Shown piece after piece: positions 19,741 through 31,114 of a DNA stretch of 64,000 bases. Source of the DNA: Nitratireductor alexandrii (GTDB taxonomy: Bacteria; Pseudomonadota; Alphaproteobacteria; Rhizobiales; Rhizobiaceae). The notes beneath the pieces are model-generated. The model had not been told where the DNA came from, did not search any database, and was given only the letters and a program-made list of their open reading frames with translations. The stretch spans positions 62,001 to 126,000 of the forward strand of contig NZ_RBVY01000004.1 in the NCBI RefSeq assembly GCF_004000215.1, read 5' to 3'. How positions within the stretch are numbered: the first letter of the stretch is position 1; the number at the start of each line of letters is the position of its first letter. The position numbers and the translations under genes were made by a program.

Positions 19741-19755
19741 GAACAAAAAAAGAAC
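19741..19755 (+). promoter_or_regulatory. LexA (SOS) box upstream of ssb
   Basis: GAACAAAAAAAGAAC, an exact GAAC-N7-GAAC direct repeat, 118 bases before the ssb ATG. It is the second such site in this locus. Confidence 0.75.
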
Positions 19756-19872
19756 AAAACCCTTGTGGACAGCGCAAGGAATCTGCCCCGCCGGGGCGCG
19801 TCGGCCGGGGCGATCGGATAGAATGCGCGCCGATCAGAAATGTCCCGGGCGGACGAGCGTGGAGATAATGTG

Positions 19873-20370
19873 ATGGCGGGAAGCGTCAACAAGGTGATTT
19901 TGGTCGGCAATCTGGGCGCCGATCCGGAAATCCGCCGCCTGAATTCCGGCGATCCGGTCGTCAACATGCGCGTTGCGACCTCCGAGACCTGGCGCGACCG
20001 CCAGTCCGGCGAGCGCCGCGAGCGCACCGAATGGCACAATGTCGTGATCTTCAACGACAATCTGGCCAAGGTCGCCGAGCAATATTTGAAAAAGGGCATG
20101 AAGGTCTATCTGGAGGGCCAGCTGCAGACCCGCAAATGGCAGGACCAGACCGGCAACGACCGCTACACGACCGAGATCGTGCTGCAGAAATTCCGCGGCG
20201 AGCTGCAGATGCTGGATTCGCGCGGGCAGGGCGAGGGCGGCGGCCAGTACAACGCCCCGGCCGCGCGCGGCTCCGATTTCGGCGCGTCCGGCCCGAACGA
20301 AAGCCAGGGCGGCGGCGGCGGTGGGGGCGGCGGTTTCTCGCGCGATCTCGACGACGAAATCCCGTTCTGA
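19873..20370 (+). CDS. ssb: Single-stranded DNA-binding protein SSB
   Basis: 165 residues. The N-terminal OB fold is clear ([61 protein letters not shown]). A flexible glycine-rich stretch with a run of glycines follows, then the acidic tip DLDDEIPF that recruits repair and replication partners. ATG at 19873 follows GGAG (19861-19864). It works in replication, recombination and repair; the upstream SOS box implies damage induction. Confidence 0.97.
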   Translation: MAGSVNKVILVGNLGADPEIRRLNSGDPVVNMRVATSETWRDRQSGERRERTEWHNVVIFNDNLAKVAEQYLKKGMKVYLEGQLQTRKWQDQTGNDRYTTEIVLQKFRGELQMLDSRGQGEGGGQYNAPAARGSDFGASGPNESQGGGGGGGGGFSRDLDDEIPF

Positions 20371-20380
20371 TCGGCCGCCG

Positions 20381-20797
20381 ATGCAGCGCATCGCGCATGT
20401 CATGGTCGTGGTGCGCGACTATGACGAGGCCATCGCCTTTTATTGCGGCAAGCTCGGTTTCGAGCTTGTGGCGGATACGCACCAGCCCGAGCAGGACAAG
20501 CGCTGGGTGGTCGTCGCGCCGCCCGGCGGCGGTACCTCGCTGGTGCTTGGTCGCGCGGCGGACGAGGCGCAGGCGGCGGCGATCGGCAATCAGACCGGCG
20601 GCCGCGTCTTCCTGTTCCTGCAGACCGACGATTTCGCGCGCGACCATCGGCGCTTTCTCGGCCAAGGGATCGATTTCGTGCGCGCGCCGACGGTAGCGGA
20701 GTACGGCACGGTCGCCGTGTTCGCCGACCTCTACGGCAATCAGTGGGACCTGATCGAGTTCGCGCCCGGCCATCCTCTGGCCGTGGCGAACACCTGA
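20381..20797 (+). CDS. VOC-family (glyoxalase/bleomycin resistance-like) protein
   Basis: 138 residues with the beta-alpha-beta-beta-beta halves of vicinal oxygen chelate proteins: IAHVMVVVRDYDEAIAFYCGKLGFELVAD at the start and TVAVFADLYGNQWDLIEF at the end. The first histidine and the final glutamate are candidate metal ligands. It may be a lyase, dioxygenase or binding protein; the substrate is not predictable. It begins ten bases after the ssb stop and may be read through from it. Confidence 0.85.
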   Translation: MQRIAHVMVVVRDYDEAIAFYCGKLGFELVADTHQPEQDKRWVVVAPPGGGTSLVLGRAADEAQAAAIGNQTGGRVFLFLQTDDFARDHRRFLGQGIDFVRAPTVAEYGTVAVFADLYGNQWDLIEFAPGHPLAVANT

Positions 20798-20845
20798 CGC
20801 GTTCGTGACTGGTACGTGAGCGCGCGCTGTCGCAAGAACGTCGCC

Positions 20846-21226
20846 ATGCCGACGATCGAACATGTTTTGGCCGCGTGTTGCGTGGCCCTGCTGGCGGCGG
20901 CCGGACCCGCCCAGGCCGGCGAGGCCGACGTGACGGCGGTCGACATCTCGCCGCGCGCCGACGGCACCTATCGCTTCGACGTCACCGTGCGCCATGCCGA
21001 TACCGGCTGGGACCATTATGCCGATCGCTGGGAGGTGGTCGGCGAGGACGGCGCGGTGCTGGCCACGCGCGTGCTGGCCCATCCCCATGTCGACGAACAG
21101 CCCTTCACCCGCAGCCGGGACGGGGTGACGGTGCCGCCCGGACTGCGCACGGTGACGGTGCGCGCGCATGACAGCGTGCACGGTTTTGGCGGGCGCGCGA
21201 TGACGGTGGTCCTGCCGGACCGCTAA
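20846..21226 (+). CDS. Secreted protein of unknown function
   Basis: 126 residues with a signal peptide (HVLAACCVALLAAAGPAQAGE). The mature region (VTAVDISPRADGTYRFDVTVRHADTGWDHYADRWEVV ... FTRSRDGVTVPPGLRTVTVRAHDSVHGFGG) has alternating strands and looks like a single immunoglobulin-like beta-sandwich. Periplasmic location is expected. No known family was recognised, though similar proteins seem common in Hyphomicrobiales. Confidence 0.7.
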   Translation: MPTIEHVLAACCVALLAAAGPAQAGEADVTAVDISPRADGTYRFDVTVRHADTGWDHYADRWEVVGEDGAVLATRVLAHPHVDEQPFTRSRDGVTVPPGLRTVTVRAHDSVHGFGGRAMTVVLPDR

Positions 21227-21230
21227 GCCG

Positions 21231-21325
21231 TTCTGCTTTTCACGGCTGCGCAGACCGGCTCCACCTGGCTGTTTTTGACGCGTTTTTCGCATGGCGAGCC
21301 GGCGTCCACTTTGCCTGGGAACGCT
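21231..21325. repeat. Dispersed intergenic repeat, copy 1
   Basis: This segment closely resembles 48729-48820: both share CTGCTTTTC, GACCGG, TTGACGCGTTT, GGCGA-CCGGC-TCCACTT and GGGAACGC in the same order. GCGTTT near the middle and AACGC at the end could pair. Such short repeats between genes are common in Hyphomicrobiales genomes. Confidence 0.65.
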
Positions 21326-21360
21326 TTGGCGCGGCGCGCCGAGGCGCTCGCGAGGGCCGT

Positions 21361-21990
21361 TTACGCCGCCATCAGCGCCTTGACCCCGTCGGCGACGAAC
21401 TGGACGGCGAGCGCGGCCAGGATCACGCCCAAAAGCCGGGTCAGGATCGAGCGCCCGGTCTGGCCCAAAAACCCGTCGACGCGCTCGGCCAGCAGAAAGA
21501 CGAGATAGGTCGCCACGATCGCCGCCAGGATGACGGCGACCAGCGTCGCCTGGCCGACCGGGCCCGAAAACGAGCCCGACAACAGCACCGTGGCCGAGAT
21601 CGCGCCGGGCCCGGCGATCAGCGGGATGGCCAGCGGAAAGGCGGCGATGTTGTGGATCATGTCGCGGGTGATCGCCACGTCGGCGCTCTTTTCCTTGCGC
21701 TCCTGGCGGCGCTCGAACACCATTTCGAAGGCGATGAAAAAAAGCAGCAGCCCGCCGGCGACCCGGAAGGCGGGCAGGGTGATGCCGAACACCGACAGGA
21801 TCGCCGCGCCGGCGAGCGCGAACAGCGCCAGAAGCAGAAAGCCGATGATGGAGGCGCGCAGGCCGACCTGCTGGCGCTCCGAGCGGTTCATGCCGCGCGT
21901 CAGCGCCAGAAACAGCGGCGCCAGGCCGGGCGGGTCGATGGTGACCAAAAGCGTCACGAAGGCGTTGAAGATCTGGTCCAGGCTCGGCAT
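21361..21990 (-). CDS. MarC-family integral membrane protein
   Basis: 209 residues with six membrane segments of the MarC/NAAT type: FVTLLVTIDPPGLAPLFLALTRGMNRSER at the start (the conserved PxG...PxF of helix one), AFRVAGGLLLFFIAFEM, PLAIPLIAGPGAISATVLL and a matching second half. The family was once linked to multiple antibiotic resistance, but its transport role is unproven. ATG at 21990 is chosen; TTG at 22014 is the upstream alternative. It diverges from gyrA. Confidence 0.88.
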   Translation of the reverse strand: MPSLDQIFNAFVTLLVTIDPPGLAPLFLALTRGMNRSERQQVGLRASIIGFLLLALFALAGAAILSVFGITLPAFRVAGGLLLFFIAFEMVFERRQERKEKSADVAITRDMIHNIAAFPLAIPLIAGPGAISATVLLSGSFSGPVGQATLVAVILAAIVATYLVFLLAERVDGFLGQTGRSILTRLLGVILAALAVQFVADGVKALMAA

Positions 21991-22313
21991 CGGCGCGTCC
22001 TCGTCGCCCGGCAACCTAGCGCCGCGCGCCGGACAAGGCCAGCGGGGGCTGGGAAAGGCGCGGACGATCGCCTTGACGCCGCGCCGGCCGGCCCGGTTGC
22101 GGCGGCGCTTGCCGCGCGGTCAACGGCATGGTCGGGGCACGGTCAGCCGCACGGTCGGGGGCGCGATTCGCGCCGTTGCGGGCCGGTTGCCGGGCAACAT
22201 TCGGCCGGGAAAATCATTTATCCGGTAAGATATTGTTTTCAATGCGATATCGGCGGTCGAAAATCGACCGGACGGTTTGGCGAATTGTGCCGGCATCCTA
22301 TATAAGGAGCGAC

Positions 22314-22341
22314 ATGATTCCTCTATCGAACGTGATCCGTT

Positions 22342-22349
<8 letters not shown>
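22314..22349 (+). CDS. Putative 11-residue leader peptide overlapping the gyrA start
   Basis: ATG at 22314 follows AAGGAG with good spacing and encodes [11 protein letters not shown] before TGA at 22347-22349. The gyrA TTG start (22342) lies inside it in another frame, so ribosomes ending here would be placed to restart on gyrA. gyrA itself has no good ribosome binding site of its own. Translational coupling is an inference. Confidence 0.5.
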
Positions 22350-25152
<2,803 letters not shown>

Positions 25153-25194
25153 GGCGCTCAATCCGCGCGCCGGACAAGAACCTGCGTTTAAAAA

Positions 25195-25225
25195 GCCGAA
25201 AGCCGCCCCAGGGGCGGCTTTCGGC
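25195..25225. terminator. Strong hairpin between gyrA and a convergent small gene
   Basis: GCCGAAAGCCGCCCC at 25195-25209 pairs with GGGGCGGCTTTCGGC at 25211-25225. On the minus strand the stem is followed by TTTTAAAC, so it suits termination of the small gene at 25284-25424. For gyrA no T run follows. Confidence 0.7.
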
Positions 25226-25283
25226 ATCATGGTGTCTAAGACAGACGCAGCGTTTCGCCCGCCGCGAAACCGGCGCCGGACGG

Positions 25284-25424
25284 TCAGCGGCGCGAGAGCT
25301 GGAACGAGTTCTTTTCGGCGGTGCGCAGCTCGATCTTGGCCCGCTGAGCTTCCTCGTAGAATTTGAACGCGGTGGCGATCAGCATGGCAATGGTCATCGC
25401 TGCGGCAAGCAAGGTGATCAGCAT
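25284..25424 (-). CDS. Small single-span membrane protein, 46 residues
   Basis: ATG at 25424 is preceded by GAAGGAGAC eight bases away, a strong ribosome binding site. The protein has one hydrophobic span (LITLLAAAMTIAMLIATAF) followed by a charged helical tail (KFYEEAQRAKIELRTAEKN). A terminator hairpin lies just beyond its stop, so it appears to be an independent gene. No homologue recognised. Confidence 0.6.
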   Translation of the reverse strand: MLITLLAAAMTIAMLIATAFKFYEEAQRAKIELRTAEKNSFQLSRR

Positions 25425-25622
25425 GGTATCGTCTCCTTCGTCCTTAACAACGAACCAAAGCGGGTTTGGTTTCATCCGTCTGTGCGCTATCTTACACAGG
25501 CCCGTTTGAATGCCGGCTGATCGTTGCGTTCATATTCGGTTCATGTTGGGGTGAGGCGGCCTTGATCGGCGTCCTCCCAGCCGATTGCCTTTGCCAACCA
25601 ACGGACTTAAAAGCCTGCATCC

Positions 25623-26123
25623 ATGACCCAGCACGTCGCCATCTACGCCGGTTCCTTCGACCCCCTGACCAACGGGCATCTCGACGTGCTCAAGGGCGCC
25701 TTGTCGATCGTCGACCGCGTCATCGTCGCCATCGGCATCCAGCCGGGCAAGAAGCCGGTGTTTTCCTTCGACGAGCGCCTGAAACTGATCCACAAGGTCG
25801 CGGCCAGCGAATTCGACGGCGACAGCGCGCGCATCGAGGTGGTGTCGTTCGACCGGCTGCTGGTCGACGCCGCGCGCCGCCACGGCGCCACGATCATGAT
25901 CCGCGGCCTGCGCGACGGCACCGATCTCGACTATGAAATGCAGATGGCGGGCATGAACGAGACCATGGCGCCGGAACTGCAGACCGTGTTCATTCCCGCC
26001 AGCCCGTCGGTGCGCACCATTACCGCCACACTCGTGCGCCAGATTGCCTCCATGGGCGGCGACATCAGCGCGTTCGTGCCGGACGTGGTGAAGGCGGCCC
26101 TGGACGAAAAATTCCCCCGTTGA
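25623..26123 (+). CDS. coaD: Phosphopantetheine adenylyltransferase CoaD
   Basis: 166 residues. Transfers AMP from ATP to 4'-phosphopantetheine, the fourth step of coenzyme A synthesis. The nucleotidyl transferase motif is [18 protein letters not shown] (with the T/HxGH-type NGH), followed by [21 protein letters not shown] and the ISSTxxR-equivalent [15 protein letters not shown]. The length is normal. It begins the run coaD-ppiA-ppiB-hypothetical-queA-tgt, all on the plus strand and tightly spaced. Confidence 0.97.
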   Translation: MTQHVAIYAGSFDPLTNGHLDVLKGALSIVDRVIVAIGIQPGKKPVFSFDERLKLIHKVAASEFDGDSARIEVVSFDRLLVDAARRHGATIMIRGLRDGTDLDYEMQMAGMNETMAPELQTVFIPASPSVRTITATLVRQIASMGGDISAFVPDVVKAALDEKFPR

Positions 26124-26134
26124 AGGAACATCTT

Positions 26135-26722
26135 ATGCTGCGAACGATCTTTTCTCGCACGCTGGCCGCAGCTCTGCTGGTCGGCGGACTTGCCTCCGGC
26201 GCCATGGCGGCCGAGCCGGAAAACACCATGATCATCACGCTCAAGGACGGCGACGTGACCATCGCGCTCAAGCCCGAGATGGCGCCCAAGCATGTCGAGC
26301 AGATCAAGGCGCTGGTGCGCGAGGGCGCCTATGACAACGTCGCCTTCCACCGCGTCATCGACGGTTTCATGGCCCAGACCGGCGATGTCGAGTTCGGCGA
26401 CATGAAGGACGGGTTCGACGCCGCCCGCGCCGGCACCGGCGGTTCGGCGCGCAGCGACCTGCCGGCCGAATTCTCCGACGCCAATTTCGTGCGCGGCACG
26501 GTCGGCATGGCGCGCGCCCGCGATCCGAACTCCGCCAATTCGCAGTTTTTCATCATGTTCGCGCCGGCCCCCAATCTCGACGGCGCCTATACGATCGTCG
26601 GCGAGGTCGAGGACGGCATGGACAAGGTCGACGCCATCAAACGCGGCGACCCGGCGCAGAACGGCGTGGTGGCTAAGCCCGACCGGATGCTGAAGGTTCG
26701 CATAGCCGCCGACGGCGAGTGA
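26135..26722 (+). CDS. ppiA: Peptidyl-prolyl cis-trans isomerase, cyclophilin type, periplasmic
   Basis: 195 residues with a signal peptide (SRTLAAALLVGGLASGAMAAE), so it acts in the periplasm. The cyclophilin core is visible: [15 protein letters not shown] with the catalytic Arg, [22 protein letters not shown] and GAYTIVGEVEDGMD. ATG at 26135 with AAGGA upstream is preferred over TTG at 26120, which overlaps coaD. It is the exported partner of the cytosolic paralogue encoded next. Confidence 0.93.
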   Translation: MLRTIFSRTLAAALLVGGLASGAMAAEPENTMIITLKDGDVTIALKPEMAPKHVEQIKALVREGAYDNVAFHRVIDGFMAQTGDVEFGDMKDGFDAARAGTGGSARSDLPAEFSDANFVRGTVGMARARDPNSANSQFFIMFAPAPNLDGAYTIVGEVEDGMDKVDAIKRGDPAQNGVVAKPDRMLKVRIAADGE

Positions 26723-26755
26723 TCGCGGCGACAATAACCAAGGAAAGGACGACTT

Positions 26756-27265
26756 ATGGCCGAGATCAAGGATCCGGAAAACACCATCGTGATGGAGACC
26801 ACCCAGGGGCAGGTGGTGATCGAGCTTTTGCCCGACCTGGCGCCCGGCCATGTCGGCCGCATCAAGGAGCTGACGCGCGAGGGCGCCTATGACGGCGTCG
26901 TCTTCCACCGCGTCATCGACGGTTTCATGGCCCAGACCGGCGACGTGCGCTACGGCAAGTCGGGCGGCGCGTCCTTCGACCCGTCGCGCGCCGGCATGGG
27001 CGGCTCCGACAAGCCGGACCTGAAGGCGGAGTTCTCCAACGCCAACCATGGCCGCGGCGCCTGCTCGATGGCCCGCTCGCAGAACCCGAACTCGGCCAAT
27101 TCGCAGTTCTTCGTCTGCTTCGGCGACGCCTCGTTCCTGAACCGGCAATATACGGTCTGGGGCCAGGTCATCGAGGGCATGGACAATGTCGACAAGATCA
27201 AGCGCGGCGAGCCGGTGCAGGATCCCGACAAGATCGTGTCGATGAAGGTCGCGGCGGACGCGTGA
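26756..27265 (+). CDS. ppiB: Peptidyl-prolyl cis-trans isomerase, cyclophilin type, cytosolic
   Basis: 169 residues, no signal peptide. It has the same cyclophilin motifs as the preceding gene ([52 protein letters not shown]). The two genes are tandem paralogues differing mainly by the export signal. AAGGAAAGG lies upstream of the ATG. Its TGA overlaps the ATG of the following gene by one base. Confidence 0.94.
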   Translation: MAEIKDPENTIVMETTQGQVVIELLPDLAPGHVGRIKELTREGAYDGVVFHRVIDGFMAQTGDVRYGKSGGASFDPSRAGMGGSDKPDLKAEFSNANHGRGACSMARSQNPNSANSQFFVCFGDASFLNRQYTVWGQVIEGMDNVDKIKRGEPVQDPDKIVSMKVAADA

Positions 27266-27660
27266 TGAAGACCGGCGCCGCCGCCCTCGCGCTCCTTGCC
27301 GCCGCGACGGCCATGCCGGCCGTGGCCAGCGGCGGGATCGCGTGCACGGGCGACGGCGTTGCGGTCGATCTGTCGGTCGGCCGGCTCGCGGTGATCTCGG
27401 TGCTGCGGGCCACGGTCCGGATCGGCGACACGGTCTGGTCGACCGATCCCGAAATCGTGCCCGGCACGCCGATCGCCGTCGGCCAGGCGTTCGAGGACGA
27501 AAGCCGCCTGCTGGTCGACTTTACCGACGAGGCGGTCAACGCGATCGTTGGCCGCCTGCGAGTGTTTTCCCTGACGGAGGGCGACGGTTACGCCGCCGGA
27601 GGCGTGTTCTCGTTCAAGGACGAGGGCGTCTTCGTCGTCGACTGTTCCGAACGCGGATGA
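27265..27660 (+). CDS. Secreted protein of unknown function
   Basis: 131 residues with a signal peptide ([21 protein letters not shown]). The mature part has two cysteines (IACTGDG and VVDCSE at the ends) that could pair, and a hydrophobic, strand-rich middle ([26 protein letters not shown]). Start and stop overlap ppiB and queA respectively, so it is embedded in the operon. No family recognised. Confidence 0.72.
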   Translation: MKTGAAALALLAAATAMPAVASGGIACTGDGVAVDLSVGRLAVISVLRATVRIGDTVWSTDPEIVPGTPIAVGQAFEDESRLLVDFTDEAVNAIVGRLRVFSLTEGDGYAAGGVFSFKDEGVFVVDCSERG

Positions 27661-28736
27661 AGGTCGATCAGTTCGATTTCGCGCTGCCCGAAGAGCGCAT
27701 CGCCTTGCGGCCGGCCGAGCCGCGCGACACGGCCCGCATGCTGGTGGTGCGGCCCGGCGCCGGGCTCGACGACCGCGGCGTCGGCGACCTGCCGACCTTC
27801 CTGAAGCCGGGCGACGTCGTCGTCTTCAACGACACCAAGGTGATCCCGGCCAGGCTGTCGGGCATCCGTCGCCGCGGCGACGCCCAGGCGCATATCGAGG
27901 CGACGCTGCATAGGCGGGTCGGACCCGATCGCTGGAAGGCGTTCCTGAAGCCGGCCAAGCGCGTCGAGGCGGGCGAGCGCATCCAGTTCGGCCATGACGG
28001 GGCGGTGTGCCTGACCGGCAGTCTCGACGCCACCGTCGCCGAAAAGGGGCGGGGCGGCGAGGTCCTTTTGGCCTTCGACCTGTCCGGACCTGTGCTCGAC
28101 GAGGCCCTGGAGGCGGTCGGCCACATTCCGCTGCCGCCCTATATCGCCGCGCGCCGGCCCGACGACGCCCGCGACCGGCACGACTACCAGACGATTTTCG
28201 CGCGCGAGGAGGGGGCCGTTGCCGCCCCGACGGCGGGGCTGCATTTCACCCCGGCGCTCTTGTCGGCGCTCGACGCGGCCGGCGCGGAACGGCACTGCGT
28301 GACGCTGCATGTCGGCGCGGGCACGTTCCTGCCGGTCAAGACCGACGACACCGACGACCACGTGATGCACGAGGAGTGGGGGTCGATCTCGGCCGAGACG
28401 GCGGCAGCGCTCAACCAGGCGCGGGCGCGCGGCGGCCGGATCGTGGCGGTCGGCACCACCACGCTCAGGCTTCTGGAAAGCGCGGCCGGTGCCGACGGGC
28501 GTTTCGCCGAATGGGCGGGCACGACCGACATCTTCATCACCCCGGGCTACCGCTTCCGCGCCGTGGACGTGCTGATGACCAATTTCCACCTGCCGCGCTC
28601 GACGCTGGTCATGCTGGTGTCGGCCTTTTCGGGCGTGGAAACGATCCGCGACGCCTATCGCCACGCCATCGAGAGCGGCTATCGGTTCTATTCCTACGGC
28701 GATGCGTGCCTGTTGTTCCGGGCGCGCGCAGAATGA
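27657..28736 (+). CDS. queA: S-adenosylmethionine:tRNA ribosyltransferase-isomerase QueA
   Basis: 359 residues. Converts 7-aminomethyl-7-deazaguanine in tRNA to epoxyqueuosine using the ribosyl part of SAM. Motifs: [19 protein letters not shown] at the start, [38 protein letters not shown], THVGxGTFxPV-equivalent [15 protein letters not shown] and [17 protein letters not shown]. Its ATG shares ATGA with the stop of the preceding gene, and tgt, which acts just before it in the pathway, follows. Confidence 0.97.
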   Translation: MKVDQFDFALPEERIALRPAEPRDTARMLVVRPGAGLDDRGVGDLPTFLKPGDVVVFNDTKVIPARLSGIRRRGDAQAHIEATLHRRVGPDRWKAFLKPAKRVEAGERIQFGHDGAVCLTGSLDATVAEKGRGGEVLLAFDLSGPVLDEALEAVGHIPLPPYIAARRPDDARDRHDYQTIFAREEGAVAAPTAGLHFTPALLSALDAAGAERHCVTLHVGAGTFLPVKTDDTDDHVMHEEWGSISAETAAALNQARARGGRIVAVGTTTLRLLESAAGADGRFAEWAGTTDIFITPGYRFRAVDVLMTNFHLPRSTLVMLVSAFSGVETIRDAYRHAIESGYRFYSYGDACLLFRARAE

Positions 28737-28791
28737 TCCACTACTGCGGCGCATTCCAAGACGCCTGCCTTTCAGCCGGTTGAAGATCGCG

Positions 28792-29922
28792 ATGACGCAA
28801 AGCTTTCGATTTTCCCTGCTCGCCACCGACGGCGCGGCGCGACGCGGCGAAATTTCCACGCCGCGCGGCACGATCCGCACGCCCGCCTTCATGCCGGTCG
28901 GCACCGCCGGCACGGTCAAGGCGATGTATATGGACCAGGTGCGCGCGCTCGGCGCCGACATTATCCTGGGCAACACCTATCATCTGATGCTGCGCCCGGG
29001 CGCCGAGCGCGTCGCCAGGCTCGGCGGACTGCACGCATTCGCCCGCTGGCCGCATCCGATCCTGACCGATTCGGGCGGCTTCCAGGTGATGTCGCTGGCG
29101 CAATTGCGCAAACTTTCCGAAAAGGGCGTCACCTTCAAGTCGCATATCGACGGCGCGGTGCACGAGATGTCGCCGGAGCGCTCGATCGAGATCCAGGGCC
29201 TGCTCGGCTCCGACATCCAGATGCAGCTCGACGAATGCGTGGCGCTGCCGGCCGAACGGGACGTGATCGAACGGTCGATGGAATTGTCGCTGCGCTGGGC
29301 GGAACGCTGCAAGACGGCCTTCGGCGACCAGCCCGGCCGGGCGATGTTCGGCATCGTGCAGGGCGGCGACGACGAGGCGCTGCGCGTGCGCTCGGCCGAG
29401 GCGCTGACCGCGCTCGACCTGAAGGGCTATGCCGTGGGCGGGCTGGCGGTCGGCGAGCCGCAGCCGGTGATGCTGGCCATGCTCGACGCGGTGTGCCCGG
29501 CGCTGCCGCACCAAAAGCCGCGTTACCTGATGGGCGTCGGCACGCCCGACGACATCGTCAAATCGGTGCAGCGCGGCATCGACATGTTCGACTGCGTCAT
29601 GCCGACCCGCGCCGGGCGCCACGGGCTCGCCTATACCCGGCACGGCAAGATCAATCTGCGCAATGCCCGCCATGCCGAGGATCCGCGCCCGCTCGACGCC
29701 GAAAGCGACTGTCCGGCCGCGCGCGACTATTCCCGCGCCTATCTGCACCACCTGGTCAAGGCGGGCGAGGCGCTGGGCGGCATGCTCCTGACCTGGAACA
29801 ACCTGTCCTACTACCAGACGCTGATGCAGGGTCTGCGCGACGCGATCGAGGCCGGCCGGCTTGCCGACCACGCCGCCGGGCTGGCCGAAGGCTGGGCGCG
29901 GGGCGACCTGGCGCCGGTGTGA
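28792..29922 (+). CDS. tgt: tRNA-guanine transglycosylase Tgt
   Basis: 376 residues. Exchanges guanine-34 for preQ1 in tRNAs with GUN anticodons. Catalytic Asp residues are seen in [13 protein letters not shown] and in [18 protein letters not shown] and the C-terminal [38 protein letters not shown] include the zinc-binding region (C-x-C-type cysteine and histidine; here the visible cysteine is in ESDCPA). ATG at 28792 begins at the family start. It lies 55 bases after queA. Confidence 0.96.
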   Translation: MTQSFRFSLLATDGAARRGEISTPRGTIRTPAFMPVGTAGTVKAMYMDQVRALGADIILGNTYHLMLRPGAERVARLGGLHAFARWPHPILTDSGGFQVMSLAQLRKLSEKGVTFKSHIDGAVHEMSPERSIEIQGLLGSDIQMQLDECVALPAERDVIERSMELSLRWAERCKTAFGDQPGRAMFGIVQGGDDEALRVRSAEALTALDLKGYAVGGLAVGEPQPVMLAMLDAVCPALPHQKPRYLMGVGTPDDIVKSVQRGIDMFDCVMPTRAGRHGLAYTRHGKINLRNARHAEDPRPLDAESDCPAARDYSRAYLHHLVKAGEALGGMLLTWNNLSYYQTLMQGLRDAIEAGRLADHAAGLAEGWARGDLAPV

Positions 29923-30010
29923 ACCGCCGCCGGCCGGCCTGCGTAGGAAGAGGAGACGCCCAGGGCGTCGCCCGCCGCCGCGCGGGAAACCCTTATCCTT
30001 CGAGGTTCTC

Positions 30011-30418
30011 TTGGCCGACCATCTCGTTGCCTATGGTGTCGCGCTCGTACTGTTCCTGATCGCCGACGGGCTGTGGCTCGGCATCGTCGGCCCGCGCGTC
30101 TACCGCCCCCGCATCGGCGCGATCCTGCGCGACAGCCCGCTTGTGGCGCCGGCGACGGTGTTTTACCTGCTCTACGTCGCCGGGCTGGTCTATTTCGCCG
30201 TTGCCGGCAACCTTGCCGGCGGCACGGTCCTCGCCGGCGCCCGCGACGGGGCGCTGTTCGGTTTTTCCTGCTATCTCACCTTCAACGCCACCAGTCTTGC
30301 CCTCATTCGCGGCTACGACCGGGCGATCGCCGTCCTGGACACGGGCTGGGGCGCCGTCCTCGGCGCGCTGGTCGCCGGCGCGACGCTGGCGATCCTCAAC
30401 GCGGCCGGTTTCGCGTGA
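30011..30418 (+). CDS. DUF2177 family membrane protein
   Basis: 135 residues with four membrane segments: YGVALVLFLIADGLWLGIVGPRVYR, TVFYLLYVAGLVYFAV, ALFGFSCYLTFNATSLAL and WGAVLGALVAGATLAIL. The LWLG...YR...G and FxxTFNAT-type patterns fit DUF2177, a family of unknown function. TTG at 30011 with GAGG upstream is chosen, since further upstream the frame is arginine/proline-rich and overlaps tgt. Confidence 0.78.
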   Translation: MADHLVAYGVALVLFLIADGLWLGIVGPRVYRPRIGAILRDSPLVAPATVFYLLYVAGLVYFAVAGNLAGGTVLAGARDGALFGFSCYLTFNATSLALIRGYDRAIAVLDTGWGAVLGALVAGATLAILNAAGFA

Positions 30419-30430
30419 GCCGGCCGGGCC

Positions 30431-30850
30431 TCAGGTGCTGAGCGCGTTCGAGGCCCGCAGGCTGCAGCCGGAAATGCGAAAGACGCCGTCCGCCTGCAGT
30501 TCGAGCGTGTAGACGGCGACATAGTTGCGCCCGTCGGGGCCGACCAAATGGACCTTTTGCAGGATCGTGGTCCGATCGAGTTTCTTCGCGGCGCCGAAGG
30601 CATAGCTTTGCGGCTGCCGCACGGGCGCGTAGCCGCGTTCGACCATGGTCATGAAGGCGCCGACCGTGGGATAGAGTTTCTTGATCGTCGGAGAGGCATG
30701 GCTGTAGGCGGCCGCGCCGTCATCTGCCAGAAACGCCTGCAACTGCTTGTCGATCGTCGACTGGGCGGCCTGGATCTCGGCCTCGCCGGCAAGCGCCGGA
30801 CCGGCGCCAAAAAGGGTCAGGATGAGGGCGATTACGCGATAGTCGGGCAT
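30431..30850 (-). CDS. DUF4864 domain secreted protein
   Basis: 139 residues with a signal peptide (ALILTLFGAGPALAGE). The mature domain (IQAAQSTIDKQLQAFLADDGAAAYSHASPTIKKLYPTVGAFMTMV ... LDRTTILQKVHLVGPDG) is an SnoaL/NTF2-like cystatin fold found in DUF4864 proteins. Periplasmic; role unknown. It converges with the DUF2177 gene. Confidence 0.82.
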   Translation of the reverse strand: MPDYRVIALILTLFGAGPALAGEAEIQAAQSTIDKQLQAFLADDGAAAYSHASPTIKKLYPTVGAFMTMVERGYAPVRQPQSYAFGAAKKLDRTTILQKVHLVGPDGRNYVAVYTLELQADGVFRISGCSLRASNALST

Positions 30851-31114
30851 TGTTTCGCTCCGGGCTTGGGCCGTCCGGGCGGCGGTGGCGAACCGGGCGG
30901 CCGTCTTGGCTATAAAACCATATACGGTTTCAGGCCGTTTGCGGTTTCACGGCGCCGGCGGCCGGGCTGTGACCCGTGCGACCCCGACATATCGACCGCT
31001 GGAAAAGACCGGTTGCCGCGTTTGCCCGGCAGCGACGGGAAAGGCTTTTTCCCGCCCTGCGCTTGATTTCGTCCGGCGAACCCTTTGTTATGCAAGCCAC
31101 AGGGGAATTGTTGC

